Made by a program: the position numbers and the translations under genes. Shown in pieces: positions 8,655 through 17,496 of a DNA stretch of 64,000 bases (within the stretch, counting starts at the first letter, position 1; each line of letters begins with the position of its first letter). This DNA is from an uncultured Dorea sp. (lineage in GTDB: Bacteria > Bacillota > Clostridia > Lachnospirales > Lachnospiraceae): NCBI GenBank assembly GCA_900550865.1, contig URTM01000001.1, forward strand, positions 1 to 64,000. The letters run 5' to 3'. Under the pieces are notes generated by a model, which ran no database searches, was not told the DNA's origin, and worked only from the letters and a program-made list of their open reading frames with translations.

Positions 8655-8660
8655 ATTATA
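8655..8660 (-). promoter_or_regulatory. Extended -10 promoter for the 8217-8624 gene
   Basis: Read on the - strand the sequence is TGTTATAAT, a TGnTATAAT extended -10, 31 bases upstream of the start codon. The -35 is poor. An inverted repeat (CGGAAAACTAC at 8675-8685 and GTATTTTCCG at 8699-8708) sits just upstream and could be an operator. Confidence 0.5.
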
Positions 8661-8858
8661 ACACTGATATCTACCGGAAAACTACCGTAAAATTGTCCGT
8701 ATTTTCCGTGGTTTATGAATGGATTTTCTACAAAACTACTGTTATTAATCTGAAGATCGATCAGGTAGAAAATATCGACACACAGTTCGAATATACCGAC
8801 CATCAGCCGGTAAAACTAAATGTAACCTTAAAATAATATACCCGTATAGAACCTGTTT
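8661..8858. other. Intergenic region between the divergent 8217-8624 gene and ppk
   Basis: The gene-free span runs from 8625 to 9009. A 62-residue open frame on the + strand (8648-8836) has no ribosome binding site and overlaps the divergent promoter, so it is not annotated. The inverted repeat at 8675-8708 is the only structure I see between the promoter and the hairpin at 8859. Confidence 0.5.
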
Positions 8859-8886
8859 ATCAGCCTGCCTTTTTTGGCGGGCTGAT
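8859..8886. terminator. Hairpin upstream of the ppk Pho box
   Basis: An 11-bp stem (8859-8869 with 8876-8886, one G-T pair) has a short T-rich loop. No clear U-tract follows on the + strand, so it may be a weak terminator or simply insulate the ppk promoter. Confidence 0.45.
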
Positions 8887-8940
8887 TTAACATAGATTTA
8901 ACATATATCTAATATAAGTCAGGGAATGCTATGCTATATT
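8887..8940 (+). promoter_or_regulatory. Candidate PhoP box and extended -10 promoter of ppk
   Basis: TTAACA occurs at 8887-8892 and again at 8898-8903, separated by exactly 5 bases. A degenerate third copy, CTAATA, follows at 8909-8914 in the same 11-bp phase. This matches the TT(A/T/C)A(C/T)A direct-repeat box bound by PhoP in Bacillus. An extended -10, TGCTATATT (8932-8940), lies 20 bases downstream, so the repeats cover the -35 and upstream region as in PhoP-activated promoters. The downstream gene makes polyphosphate, a reasonable Pho target. No phoPR genes are visible in the window. Confidence 0.6.
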
Positions 8941-9009
8941 AGGAATACTGGAATGAATATTTCGGAAAAGATAAGGGTAAAAAATACACAGAGAAAGGTG
9001 AGAAATACT

Positions 9010-11049
9010 ATGAGCAGCATATATATGAACCGAGAGCTTTCCTGGCTGAAATTCAATGAACGTGTACTGGAGGAAGCTGAAAATCCAGAAGTCCCATTAT
9101 GTGAGAGACTGACATTTGCATCGATCTATCAGAGTAATCTGGACGAGTTCTTCATGGTCCGTGTGGGATCATTATATGACCAGACACTCCTTGACAAAAA
9201 AATCCGGGAAAACAAGACTGGCATGACATCCCAGGAGCAGATTGATGCAATCTTAAAACGTACCAAACAGATCAATAAACGCAAAGAGGCGGTCTATGAA
9301 GAACTAATGGAACGTGTGGCAGAACAGGGCATCCGCATTTTGCGTTTCAATGAACTCGATGAAGAAGGGGCTGCATATCTCGAGCGTTATTTTGAATCCG
9401 AGATCGCACCGTTAATCTCACCTACCGTTGTAGGAAGAAGACAGCCATTCCCATTCCTTAGAAATAAAGAAATCTATGCCGTAGCCATACTTGGTTCCAA
9501 GGGCAAGAAAGACCGTCTGGGAATTATTCCATGTACCAGCAACATCTTCGGACGTCTGATCGCAGTTCCGGGAATGCAGGGAACCTATATGCTCGCCGAA
9601 GAACTGATCCTGCATTTCGCACCGGCGGTATTCAAGGGATATAAGATCAAATCAAAATCTTTACTCCGTATTACGAGAAATGCGGATATCGATGCAGATG
9701 CATTATACGATGAAGATCTGGATTACCGCGAATTCATGGAAGGGCTGATCAAACAGAGAAAGAAATTGGCACCGATCCGTCTGGAACTTTCCAGAGATAT
9801 CGATAAAAAAGGAATTGCCGTATTGTGTGAATATCTGGAGCTGGATGAAAGCCATGTATTCATGTCTTCGACACCACTGGATCTGTCGTTTGTATTCCAG
9901 ATCCAGGATCTTCTCAGAAAGCATACGGAATTATATTTTCCAAAACGCACACCGCAGCGCTCTGACCAGTTCCAGGATGGAAGAAGTATCATAGAACAGA
10001 TCCGGAAAGAAGACAAACTGTTATCTTACCCATATGAATCCATTCGTCCGTTCTTACATCTGCTGACGGAAGCGGCCGAAGATCCGGATGTCATCTCCAT
10101 CAAGATGACCCTGTATCGTGTGGCGAAGCAGAGTAAAGTGGTAGAGGCACTGATCGAAGCAGCCGAGAATGGAAAAGAAGTTGTCGTACTGGTAGAACTG
10201 AGAGCCCGTTTTGATGAGGAAAATAATATCGGCTGGTCCAGACTTCTGGAAGATGCCGGCTGTCAGGTGATCTATGGACTGGATGGTTATAAAGTACACT
10301 CCAAACTGTGCCTGATCACTCGCAAAAACGGAGGTCAGGTAGAATACATCACACAGATCGGTACCGGTAATTATAATGAAAAAACATCCAGACTGTACAC
10401 CGACCTTTCTCTTATGACAGCTAACGTAGAGATCGGACTGGAAGCCTCCAATGTATTCCAGGCATTGTCAAAGGGTGAAGTCGTAGAACACAGCGAACAT
10501 CTTCTGGTTGCGCCGAAATGTCTGCAGAACAAAGTGCTTGCCATGCTGGATGAAGAGATCGCACATGCAAGAAACGGAGAAGAAGCTTATGCCGGATTCA
10601 AGCTCAATTCTCTTACAGATAAGAAGATCATCGATAAACTGATCGAAGCTTCCGAAGCAGGTGTGAAGATCGATATGGTTGTCCGTGGAATCTGCTGCCT
10701 GATCCCGGGTGTGGAAGGAAAGACAGAAAACATCCGTATCATCAGCATTGTCGGAAGATTTCTGGAGCATTCGAGAATCTATATATTCGGAAGCCGGGAA
10801 CGCAGAAAATACTATATTGCATCCGCAGATTTTATGACAAGAAATACCGTGAGACGTGTAGAAGTTGCCGCACCGGTATACGATGAACGTCTGCAGAACA
10901 AATTGCAGGATATGTTCGATACCATGCTTGAAGATAACCAGAAAGCACGATATCTTGGTGCAGATGGAAACTATCAGCGTGTAATAAATGAACATGCACC
11001 GCTGAATTCACAGGAATATTTCTATGCACAGGCATATCACGAGATTTAA
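9010..11049 (+). CDS. ppk: Polyphosphate kinase 1
   Basis: A 679-residue PPK1, close to the 688 of E. coli. It reversibly moves the gamma phosphate of ATP onto polyphosphate through a phosphohistidine. The N-terminal SIYMNRELSWLKFNERVLEEA is the family signature. The autophosphorylated histidine is His430 in GYKVHSKLCLITR, and the second conserved histidine is His587 in FLEHSRIYIFG. ATG 9010 is chosen because AAAGGTGAG precedes it by 7 bases. The longer frame from 8926 would begin upstream of the likely -10 and is rejected. No exopolyphosphatase gene is adjacent. Confidence 0.96.
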   Translation: MSSIYMNRELSWLKFNERVLEEAENPEVPLCERLTFASIYQSNLDEFFMVRVGSLYDQTLLDKKIRENKTGMTSQEQIDAILKRTKQINKRKEAVYEELMERVAEQGIRILRFNELDEEGAAYLERYFESEIAPLISPTVVGRRQPFPFLRNKEIYAVAILGSKGKKDRLGIIPCTSNIFGRLIAVPGMQGTYMLAEELILHFAPAVFKGYKIKSKSLLRITRNADIDADALYDEDLDYREFMEGLIKQRKKLAPIRLELSRDIDKKGIAVLCEYLELDESHVFMSSTPLDLSFVFQIQDLLRKHTELYFPKRTPQRSDQFQDGRSIIEQIRKEDKLLSYPYESIRPFLHLLTEAAEDPDVISIKMTLYRVAKQSKVVEALIEAAENGKEVVVLVELRARFDEENNIGWSRLLEDAGCQVIYGLDGYKVHSKLCLITRKNGGQVEYITQIGTGNYNEKTSRLYTDLSLMTANVEIGLEASNVFQALSKGEVVEHSEHLLVAPKCLQNKVLAMLDEEIAHARNGEEAYAGFKLNSLTDKKIIDKLIEASEAGVKIDMVVRGICCLIPGVEGKTENIRIISIVGRFLEHSRIYIFGSRERRKYYIASADFMTRNTVRRVEVAAPVYDERLQNKLQDMFDTMLEDNQKARYLGADGNYQRVINEHAPLNSQEYFYAQAYHEI

Positions 11050-11062
11050 GTAAACGTCAGGT

Positions 11063-11089
11063 ATATATTCCGTCCGGAACGCATAGAGT
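11063..11089 (+). promoter_or_regulatory. Possible SigE-type sporulation promoter of yqfCD
   Basis: ATATATT at 11063-11069 and CATAGAGT at 11082-11089 resemble the SigE consensus (KMATATT, CATACAnT). The -10 matches 7 of 8 positions if the variable base is allowed. The 12-base spacer is slightly short. B. subtilis yqfCD belongs to the SigE regulon, which supports but does not prove the call. Confidence 0.3.
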
Positions 11090-11116
11090 GATACAAATTA
11101 CCAGCGCGGTATTTTT

Positions 11117-11389
11117 ATGAAACGTCAGGAATGGAAAGAAAAAGCGGCGGAGATGTCGGGAGTCCCAAAAGATGTAGCAATGGGGCTCCCGATTCTTACG
11201 ATTACCGGAACGAATGAACTCTGTGTGGAAAACTACAGAGGAATGACCGAATATACAGACCAGCTCATCCGGCTGCAGTCCCGATGCGGACAGATTAAGA
11301 TCACCGGCAAGAAGCTGGAGGTTATCTATTATACCAATGATGAGATGATGATCCACGGCCACATCAGGGCGATAGAATACCAAGCATAG
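11117..11389 (+). CDS. yqfC: Sporulation protein YqfC
   Basis: A 90-residue YabP/YqfC-family protein. The conserved pattern is a short lead (GVPKDVAMGLPILTITG), then 'ELCVENYRGMTEYTDQLIRL', 'IKITGKKLEVIYYTNDEMMIHG' and a C-terminal 'I.AIEY'. The family is required in the mother cell during spore formation, and its biochemical role is unknown. It is followed after 11 bases by yqfD, the usual partner. The ribosome binding site is weak and the translation start is inferred from family length. Confidence 0.92.
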   Translation: MKRQEWKEKAAEMSGVPKDVAMGLPILTITGTNELCVENYRGMTEYTDQLIRLQSRCGQIKITGKKLEVIYYTNDEMMIHGHIRAIEYQA

Positions 11390-11400
11390 GAGGGACCGGT

Positions 11401-12705
11401 GTGTTTGAACAGTTAATCTGGTATCTGAAAGGCTATGTCCGGATACGTGTGACGGGATATTCCCCCGAACGTTTTCTGAATGCCTGCCGTTATAAGAACA
11501 TCTATATATGGGATCTGAAACGTGTCTGTGGATCATACGAGATGAATCTTTCCCTCAATGGATTCCGCAGACTGAAAGAAATTGTCAGGAAGACCGGTAC
11601 GAAGGTGTGCATCATCCGCCGCTGTGGTCTTCCTTTTCTTTCACACCGCTACCGGAAACGGCATATCCTGCTTGCCGGATTCTTTCTCTGCATCAGTCTG
11701 GTTCTGTTTATGACACGCTATATCTGGGGAATTGATATCCGGGGAAACCTGTCGTATACCGATGATGCCTTAAAGAAATTTCTTGCATCCGAACAGATCA
11801 AAGACGGTATGAAAAAGTCAGATGTAGACTGTCAGAAGATCGTCCGGGATCTGAGACGCACCTATGATGGGATCATATGGGTATCCGCCTCCATAGACGG
11901 GTGCCGGCTAGTGATCCAAATAAAAGAAAATGAAGACGGTCTTGAAAATATTCTACAAACAACTGATTCCGCTAAAGACAATACAGTTGCAGATAATAAT
12001 ACATCTACAACAACGGATCAGTCTACAGACATTATTGCCGACACCGACTGCATCATTACCAGTATTACTACACGTTCGGGCATCGCACAGGTAAAAAAGG
12101 GCTCACAGGTGAAAAAAGGAGATCTTCTGGTATCGGGACAGATTCCCATCTGCAATGATGAAAAAGAAATTACCGGATATACTCCATGCAGATCCGATGC
12201 AGACATATCCGGAGAAACAAGTATTGTCTATCAAAAGACACTCTCAAAAAGTTATCTTGAAAAAAAATACTACCGATCAAGATATCATTTTATTCAGAAA
12301 AAAGAATATGCCGTCCGGATTGGAAGATATGTTGTCCGGGTCGGTTCCGTAAAAAACACCTATCCATATTTTGAAAAACACATCACCCAGCGAAAGCTCA
12401 TGCCGGCGAATATAGCTTCTCTGACATTCGAAAAAATCACAGCAACTCCCTATCAGAAAAAACAAAAAAATTATACAAAAGCTCAGATCCAAAAGATATT
12501 ATCCGCAGATTTTCAGAATTACTGTAAGGAAATGCAGAAAAAAGGGGTAGAAATTATCCAGAATGATGTTAAAATATACACAGGGTCTGAGACGTACTCT
12601 GCAAAAGGAACACTAAGAATCAGATGTTCCGTCGGAAAACAGGTTCCGTCCACACCGCTTCTGCCAGAACATACCGCAGAAGACGACACAAAGAATGGAG
12701 ATTAA
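11401..12705 (+). CDS. yqfD: Sporulation protein YqfD
   Basis: A 434-residue YqfD-family membrane protein. The start is GTG 11401, set by AGGAGGG at 11388-11394. The first ~90 residues are basic and cytoplasmic. One transmembrane segment follows at about residues 92-112 (HILLAGFFLCISLVLFMTRY). The rest is extracytoplasmic, with an internal polar Asn/Thr/Asp linker near residues 190-215 and beta-rich sequence after it. YqfD is required for efficient sporulation and is expressed in the mother cell. phoH follows after 3 bases, the gene order also seen in Bacillus. Confidence 0.9.
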   Translation: MFEQLIWYLKGYVRIRVTGYSPERFLNACRYKNIYIWDLKRVCGSYEMNLSLNGFRRLKEIVRKTGTKVCIIRRCGLPFLSHRYRKRHILLAGFFLCISLVLFMTRYIWGIDIRGNLSYTDDALKKFLASEQIKDGMKKSDVDCQKIVRDLRRTYDGIIWVSASIDGCRLVIQIKENEDGLENILQTTDSAKDNTVADNNTSTTTDQSTDIIADTDCIITSITTRSGIAQVKKGSQVKKGDLLVSGQIPICNDEKEITGYTPCRSDADISGETSIVYQKTLSKSYLEKKYYRSRYHFIQKKEYAVRIGRYVVRVGSVKNTYPYFEKHITQRKLMPANIASLTFEKITATPYQKKQKNYTKAQIQKILSADFQNYCKEMQKKGVEIIQNDVKIYTGSETYSAKGTLRIRCSVGKQVPSTPLLPEHTAEDDTKNGD

Positions 12706-12708
12706 TGC

Positions 12709-13725
12709 ATGGGATTAATGGAGACAGTCATCGATATACCTGCAGAACACGAAGCCAATGTGTTCGGGCAGTTCGATGCATATGCAAAGAAAATAGAACG
12801 CGCTCTTCATGTGACACTGATCGCAAGAGGTGAAAGTGTCAAGATCATGGGAGATGCTTTGAAGGTAGAAAAGGCAAAAAAAGTGCTGGATCAGCTTGTA
12901 GAACTTTCAAAAAGAGGTAACACGATCCAGGAACAGAATGTAGATTATACACTGGCACTGGTTATGGAAGACAGCGAAGAAAACGTACTGGAGATTGACA
13001 AAGATATTATCTGTCATACCTTACAGGGCAAGCCGATCAAACCAAAGACACTCGGACAGAAGAAATATGTAGATGCGATCCGCAAACAGATGATCGTATT
13101 CGGACTCGGCCCTGCCGGTACCGGTAAGACTTACCTTGCGATGGCAATGGCGATCACTGCGTTCAAGAATAATGAAGTAGGACGCATCATCCTGACACGT
13201 CCGGCAATCGAAGCGGGAGAGAAGCTCGGATTCCTTCCGGGAGATCTCCAGAGTAAGATCGATCCATATTTGCGTCCGCTCTATGATGCACTGTATCAGA
13301 TCATGGGAGCAGAAAGCTTTATGAAGAATTCGGAAAAAGGCCTGATCGAAGTTGCGCCGCTTGCTTATATGCGTGGACGTACATTAGATAATGCCTTCAT
13401 CATTCTGGATGAAGCGCAGAACACAACACCGGCACAGATGAAAATGTTCCTTACCCGAATCGGTTTTGGCTCAAAAGTCGTGATCACCGGTGATGCAACG
13501 CAAAAAGACCTTCCAGCCGGTCAGGTGTCCGGTCTTGATGTGGCAACAAGAGTAGTAAAAGATATCGAAGATATCAGCATCTGCCATCTTACCAGCAAAG
13601 ACGTGGTACGTCATCCGCTGGTACAGCAGATCGTAAAAGCATACGAAGATTACGAAAGTAAACACGAGAGCCGCCGCGGCAATGATGCAAAATACAAAGG
13701 AAAAGATAAGAGGCGAAGATCATGA
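12709..13725 (+). CDS. PhoH family ATPase (YbeZ-like)
   Basis: A 338-residue PhoH-like P-loop ATPase. The N-terminal ~80 residues resemble a KH-type RNA-binding domain. Walker A (GPAGTGKT) lies at about 134-141 and Walker B (DEAQN) at about 234-238. The RPAIEAGEKLGFLPGDL block and the closing VxRHPLVQQIVKAYE are diagnostic. PhoH/YbeZ proteins associate with YbeY in ribosomal RNA processing, and here the stop overlaps the ybeY start by 4 bases (ATGA), so the two are translationally coupled. The name PhoH is historical, and no Pho box is seen for this gene. Confidence 0.93.
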   Translation: MGLMETVIDIPAEHEANVFGQFDAYAKKIERALHVTLIARGESVKIMGDALKVEKAKKVLDQLVELSKRGNTIQEQNVDYTLALVMEDSEENVLEIDKDIICHTLQGKPIKPKTLGQKKYVDAIRKQMIVFGLGPAGTGKTYLAMAMAITAFKNNEVGRIILTRPAIEAGEKLGFLPGDLQSKIDPYLRPLYDALYQIMGAESFMKNSEKGLIEVAPLAYMRGRTLDNAFIILDEAQNTTPAQMKMFLTRIGFGSKVVITGDATQKDLPAGQVSGLDVATRVVKDIEDISICHLTSKDVVRHPLVQQIVKAYEDYESKHESRRGNDAKYKGKDKRRRS

Positions 13726-14216
13726 CATTATATTTTGAAGAAGAGGGCAAAATAAAACTTCCTCTGGAATGTGAATCACTTGCAAAGGAAGTAGTAGAAG
13801 CAGCACTGGATTACGTGGGCTGTCCTTATGAAGCAGAAGTAAACCTGCTTCTGACAGAAAATGCACAGATTCATGAAATGAACAAAGAATTCAGAGGGAT
13901 CGACCGGACAACCGATGTACTGTCTTTTCCGATGATCGACTATCCGGAACCGGGGACATTCGATTTTCTGGAAGAGCAGGAAGACTGTTTTGATCCGGAA
14001 AGCGGGGAACTGACGCTTGGGGATATCGTGATCTCAAAAGAGAAGGTCCTTTCGCAGGCAGAAGAGTACGGGCACAGTCCAAAGAGAGAATATGCTTTTC
14101 TTATTACCCATTCTGTGTTACACTTAACAGGTTATGACCATATGGAAGAGGAAGAACGCCTGGTGATGGAGCAGAAACAGCGTGAGATCATGGAACGCCT
14201 GGACATTCTGAGATAA
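13722..14216 (+). CDS. ybeY: Endoribonuclease YbeY (rRNA maturation factor)
   Basis: A 164-residue single-strand endoribonuclease that acts in 16S rRNA 3' end maturation and ribosome quality control. The zinc-binding H-x3-H-x5-H is complete: His130, His134 and His140 in HSVLHLTGYDH. The upstream conserved FRGIDRTTDVLSFPM and LGDIVIS motifs are also present. It is full length. It overlaps phoH by 4 bases. Unlike many Firmicutes, dgkA, cdd and era do not follow; the next gene is a membrane flippase. Confidence 0.96.
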   Translation: MTLYFEEEGKIKLPLECESLAKEVVEAALDYVGCPYEAEVNLLLTENAQIHEMNKEFRGIDRTTDVLSFPMIDYPEPGTFDFLEEQEDCFDPESGELTLGDIVISKEKVLSQAEEYGHSPKREYAFLITHSVLHLTGYDHMEEEERLVMEQKQREIMERLDILR

Positions 14217-14262
14217 TCATTGATCTCAATAAATTTTTACAAAATGATGGAGTTAAAGCTGT

Positions 14263-15933
14263 ATGTCGGAACAACATAAAAAAAATGAGAAGAATTTCCT
14301 GATACAGGGATCGATCCTTGCAATTGCGGGAGTTATCACAAAACTGATCGGAGCATTTTACCGTATACCACTTCTGAATATTATCGGAACGGAAGGAAAT
14401 GGATATTATTCGGTTGCTTTTTCAATCTATTCGGTTGCTTTGATGCTGACTTCTTACAGTCTGCCGTTAGCTGTATCCAAACTGGTATCAGCAAGAGTAG
14501 CGGTCGGCGAATATAAGAATGCGAATAAAATCTTCAGAGGGGCTATGACATTTGCGCTTCTGGCCGGTGGATTTGTATCCCTTTTGGTATTTTTTGGAGC
14601 AGATTTTATTGCGACAACAATTATGCATCTGGACATGAGTGCCTATGCACTGCGCGTCCTGGCACCATGTATCCTGATCGTAGCACTGCTTGGTGTATTA
14701 CGTGGGTTTTTCCAGGGAATGGGATCCATGATCCCGACAGCAATCTCACAGGTGATCGAACAGATCGTAAATGCGGTTGTATCGATCGCTGGGGCATATG
14801 TATTATTCAATGCCGGAAGAGCCATCGGAAAGACCAGAGGTGACAAATCCTTCGGACCTGCTTATGCGGCAGCGGGAGGAACACTCGGAACCGTTCTGGG
14901 TGCACTGAGCGCATTGATATTTGTCGGATTCATTTTCCTTGCATATCACAAAATATTCAAGAAGAAAATGAGACGTGACAATTCCAAAAAGAAAGAAAGC
15001 TATAAGACTGTCTATAAAGTATTGTTTGTAACCATAGCACCGGTCATCTTAAGTGCGACAGTATATAATATCAGCGATTTTGTGGATACCGCACTTTTTA
15101 ACAACGTTATGGCGGCTCAGGGATTCAGCAAAAAAGAATACGCAAGTCTTCTTGGAATCTTCCAGGGGCAGTACAGTACGATGATCAATGTACCGCTCTC
15201 TATCTCCAGTGCTCTGGCAGCATCACTGGTTCCAAGCCTGGTTGCTACCGTACAGACCGGTAATCGTAAGCAGGTACATAACAAGATTAATACCGTAAGC
15301 CGTTTTAACATGGTGATCGCGATCCCGTGTGCAGTCGGTTTTATTACGCTGGCAAAACCGATCCTGAATTTATTATATTTCACACAGGATAATACGACAG
15401 CCGCACTGATGCTTCAGATGGGTGCGCTTTCGGTTGTATTCTTCTGTCTGTCAACAGTGACCAATTCTGTATTACAGGGGCTGGATGATATGATGACACC
15501 GGTAAAAAATGCAGCGATTTCACTGGTGATTCATATCGTAACATTATTCCTGATGCTGGTAGTACTGAAATGGAATATCTATGCCGTTGTTTTGAGTAAG
15601 ATCATTTTCTCAGGTGCGATCTGTGTCCTGAACGCAAAAGCACTCCGCGACAGAATCGGCTATGTACAGGAAAAGAAGAAAACATTCTTAATCCCTGCAC
15701 TTGCTTCTCTGATCATGGGTGTGATCGCAATTGTGATTCATCTGATCTTTGAACTGTTTGCAGGACCGTATATCGCAACAATCATCGCACTTCTGGCAGC
15801 AGTTGCTACATATGGTGTGTCCATTGTTGCACTTGGCGGAATTACAGAAGAAGAATTACTTGGCATGCCAAAAGGAGCAACCCTTGTGACAATATGCCGC
15901 AGACTACATTTGATAAGAGGGGAATACAGGTAA
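14263..15933 (+). CDS. SpoVB-like polysaccharide/lipid flippase (MOP superfamily)
   Basis: A 556-residue polytopic membrane protein with about 14 hydrophobic segments. The N-terminus (FLIQGSILAIAGVITKLIGAFYRIPL, then GNGYYSVAFSIYSVAL) is typical of SpoVB/YtgP-type members of the MurJ/MATE-like exporter superfamily. Such proteins flip undecaprenyl-linked precursors, and SpoVB acts in spore cortex synthesis. The neighbouring yqfCD supports a sporulation role, but a general peptidoglycan or polysaccharide flippase cannot be excluded. The last codons run into the next gene: only 2 bases separate them. Confidence 0.85.
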   Translation: MSEQHKKNEKNFLIQGSILAIAGVITKLIGAFYRIPLLNIIGTEGNGYYSVAFSIYSVALMLTSYSLPLAVSKLVSARVAVGEYKNANKIFRGAMTFALLAGGFVSLLVFFGADFIATTIMHLDMSAYALRVLAPCILIVALLGVLRGFFQGMGSMIPTAISQVIEQIVNAVVSIAGAYVLFNAGRAIGKTRGDKSFGPAYAAAGGTLGTVLGALSALIFVGFIFLAYHKIFKKKMRRDNSKKKESYKTVYKVLFVTIAPVILSATVYNISDFVDTALFNNVMAAQGFSKKEYASLLGIFQGQYSTMINVPLSISSALAASLVPSLVATVQTGNRKQVHNKINTVSRFNMVIAIPCAVGFITLAKPILNLLYFTQDNTTAALMLQMGALSVVFFCLSTVTNSVLQGLDDMMTPVKNAAISLVIHIVTLFLMLVVLKWNIYAVVLSKIIFSGAICVLNAKALRDRIGYVQEKKKTFLIPALASLIMGVIAIVIHLIFELFAGPYIATIIALLAAVATYGVSIVALGGITEEELLGMPKGATLVTICRRLHLIRGEYR

Positions 15934-15935
15934 GA

Positions 15936-16757
15936 ATGAGACCAGTAAAAAAGATTGCACTATTACATGATATCTGTGGTGTCGGCAAGGCAGCCATGAT
16001 GAATATGACACCGATCTTAAGCATGATGGGAATCGAGGCGTGCCCGGTTCCGACGGTACTGTTATCAACGCATACCGGCGGCTATGGCTTGCCGGCAGTA
16101 TACCATGTGCCGGGAGATTATATCCGTGCATGTGCAGATCACTACAAGAAAGAACATATTACATTCGATGCAATTTTCGTCGGATATCTGGGAAATACAG
16201 ATGTGATCGACGCAGTGATCTATTTCATTGATCAGTTCCCGGGAACGAAAGTTATTCTGGATCCGATTATGGGAGATCACGGAACCTATTACACGAATTT
16301 TGATGAATCATATGGCAAAGCAATGTGTAAAATGCTTCCATATGCGGATGTGATCCTTCCGAACCTGACCGAAATGTATCTGCTTGCCGGAAAAGAATAT
16401 CAGATTACAGGTAATCACAGAAATGTTCTCCATCTGTGCGAAGAGCTTCGAAAACTGGGCGCAAAAAACATGATCGTCACCAGTGTCCCGAAAGATGACT
16501 GCAAAAAGGGCATCGTATTATACGAAGATGACGCATTTCTTTATATCGGAAACGGTGAAGTCTTAAAAGAATTCCACGGAGCCGGAGATGCATTTGACGG
16601 AATGTTCCTCGCAAAGCTTCTGCAGGGCAATTCTCTTCTGGAAAGTGTCCAGGCTTCACATGCGTTTGTATGTGCATGTATCAGAGAAAGTGAAAAGTAC
16701 GATTACCCGGAACGGGAAGGTCTTCTGATTGAAAAAACATTAAGAAAAATTGTATAA
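15936..16757 (+). CDS. Pyridoxamine/pyridoxal kinase (PfkB-like, PdxY type)
   Basis: A 273-residue ribokinase-like kinase of the pyridoxal kinase group, phosphorylating vitamin B6 vitamers. Diagnostic parts are the N-terminal HDICGVGKAA, the substrate region PTVLLSTHTGGYG, VILDPIMGDHG in the middle and the C-terminal FHGAGDAFDGMFLA, whose GAGD supplies the anion hole and the catalytic aspartate. ATG 15936 gives the family N-terminus; the longer frame from 15894 would overlap the upstream gene by 40 bases. It is probably translated with the upstream flippase gene. Confidence 0.85.
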   Translation: MRPVKKIALLHDICGVGKAAMMNMTPILSMMGIEACPVPTVLLSTHTGGYGLPAVYHVPGDYIRACADHYKKEHITFDAIFVGYLGNTDVIDAVIYFIDQFPGTKVILDPIMGDHGTYYTNFDESYGKAMCKMLPYADVILPNLTEMYLLAGKEYQITGNHRNVLHLCEELRKLGAKNMIVTSVPKDDCKKGIVLYEDDAFLYIGNGEVLKEFHGAGDAFDGMFLAKLLQGNSLLESVQASHAFVCACIRESEKYDYPEREGLLIEKTLRKIV

Positions 16758-16804
16758 ATACAATGTATTAAGCGAATACTGTACTCAAAAAAGGAGTCAT
16801 CATT

Positions 16805-17176
16805 ATGAAAAATAAGTATGGTATTGGCTTTTTACTGTTTCTGATCCTCGTCGTATTTGGAATCACCTGTGCCTATCAGCTCAGTTTAAATAAGGGGAAG
16901 CGTGAAATTCAGGCAGAGATAAAAGCAAAAGAGCAGACAGAAAAGGAGGATTTTTCTGTCGCCGCAGACGGACAGGCGTTAAAAGAAGACTGTTACTATC
17001 TAAAAGCCCTGAACGGCTATGTGGTTGTATATCTGAACGATAAAAAGACGGTATATGAATACACTGATATTCTGTTAGATGGTCTTCCCGAGACTCTCCA
17101 GAAAGAGATTAAAAATGGAAAATATGTAGAGACATCAGAGGAATTGTATGGTTTTCTCGAAAATTATTCAAGTTAG
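16805..17176 (+). CDS. Small membrane-anchored protein with BofC-like C-terminal domain
   Basis: A 123-residue protein with one N-terminal transmembrane segment (residues 6-25, IGFLLFLILVVFGITCAYQL), a charged linker and a compact C-terminal part. The latter runs DCYYLKALNGYVVVYLNDKK, then a segment rich in Tyr and Leu up to the end. A short 'Y.LK...GYV.VY' pattern of this sort occurs in BofC C-terminal-like domains, so the label is tentative. Strong AAAAGGAG precedes the ATG. The likely topology is N-in with the domain outside. It stands between the kinase and the DUF896 gene and its role is unknown. Confidence 0.6.
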   Translation: MKNKYGIGFLLFLILVVFGITCAYQLSLNKGKREIQAEIKAKEQTEKEDFSVAADGQALKEDCYYLKALNGYVVVYLNDKKTVYEYTDILLDGLPETLQKEIKNGKYVETSEELYGFLENYSS

Positions 17177-17274
17177 ATTTGAAAATAGAAATATAGATTT
17201 GAAAATAACAGCAAATTCTTATAAATATAGAACTATGAGTGCGATTCCTGCATCTCAAGAAAGGACAAAAGATA

Positions 17275-17496
17275 ATGGACGATAAAAAAGTAGCAAGAAT
17301 CAATGAATTATATCACAAGTCAAAAGCCGAAGGCCTGACACCAGAGGAATTAAAAGAGCAGCAGATCTTAAGAAAAGAATACATCGATTCTTTCAAAAGA
17401 AATCTGCGCGGACAGTTAAATAACATTTCCATAAAGGAAAAAGACGGAAGTATTACGAATTTAGGTGAGAAATTTGGAAACAAAAAGGGAAATTAG
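17275..17496 (+). CDS. DUF896 (YnzC-like) small protein
   Basis: A 73-residue protein of the DUF896 family. The hallmark is the N-terminal helical hairpin: ARINELYHKSKAEGLTPEE, then EQQILRKEYIDSFKRNLRGQL. The family is widespread in Firmicutes; in B. subtilis YnzC lies in the SOS-regulated yneA operon, but its function is not known. ATG 17275 follows AAAGGA. The 3' end overlaps the next gene by 23 bases. Confidence 0.88.
   Translation: MDDKKVARINELYHKSKAEGLTPEELKEQQILRKEYIDSFKRNLRGQLNNISIKEKDGSITNLGEKFGNKKGN

Noticed and set aside
8648..8836. 62-residue open frame between the unknown membrane protein gene and ppk
   Set aside because: It has no ribosome binding site and overlaps the divergent extended -10 promoter at 8655-8660.
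8926..9009. Longer N-terminus for polyphosphate kinase
   Set aside because: The -10 box (8935-8940) lies downstream of that ATG, so it would not be transcribed, and ATG 9010 has a good ribosome binding site and the conserved N-terminus.
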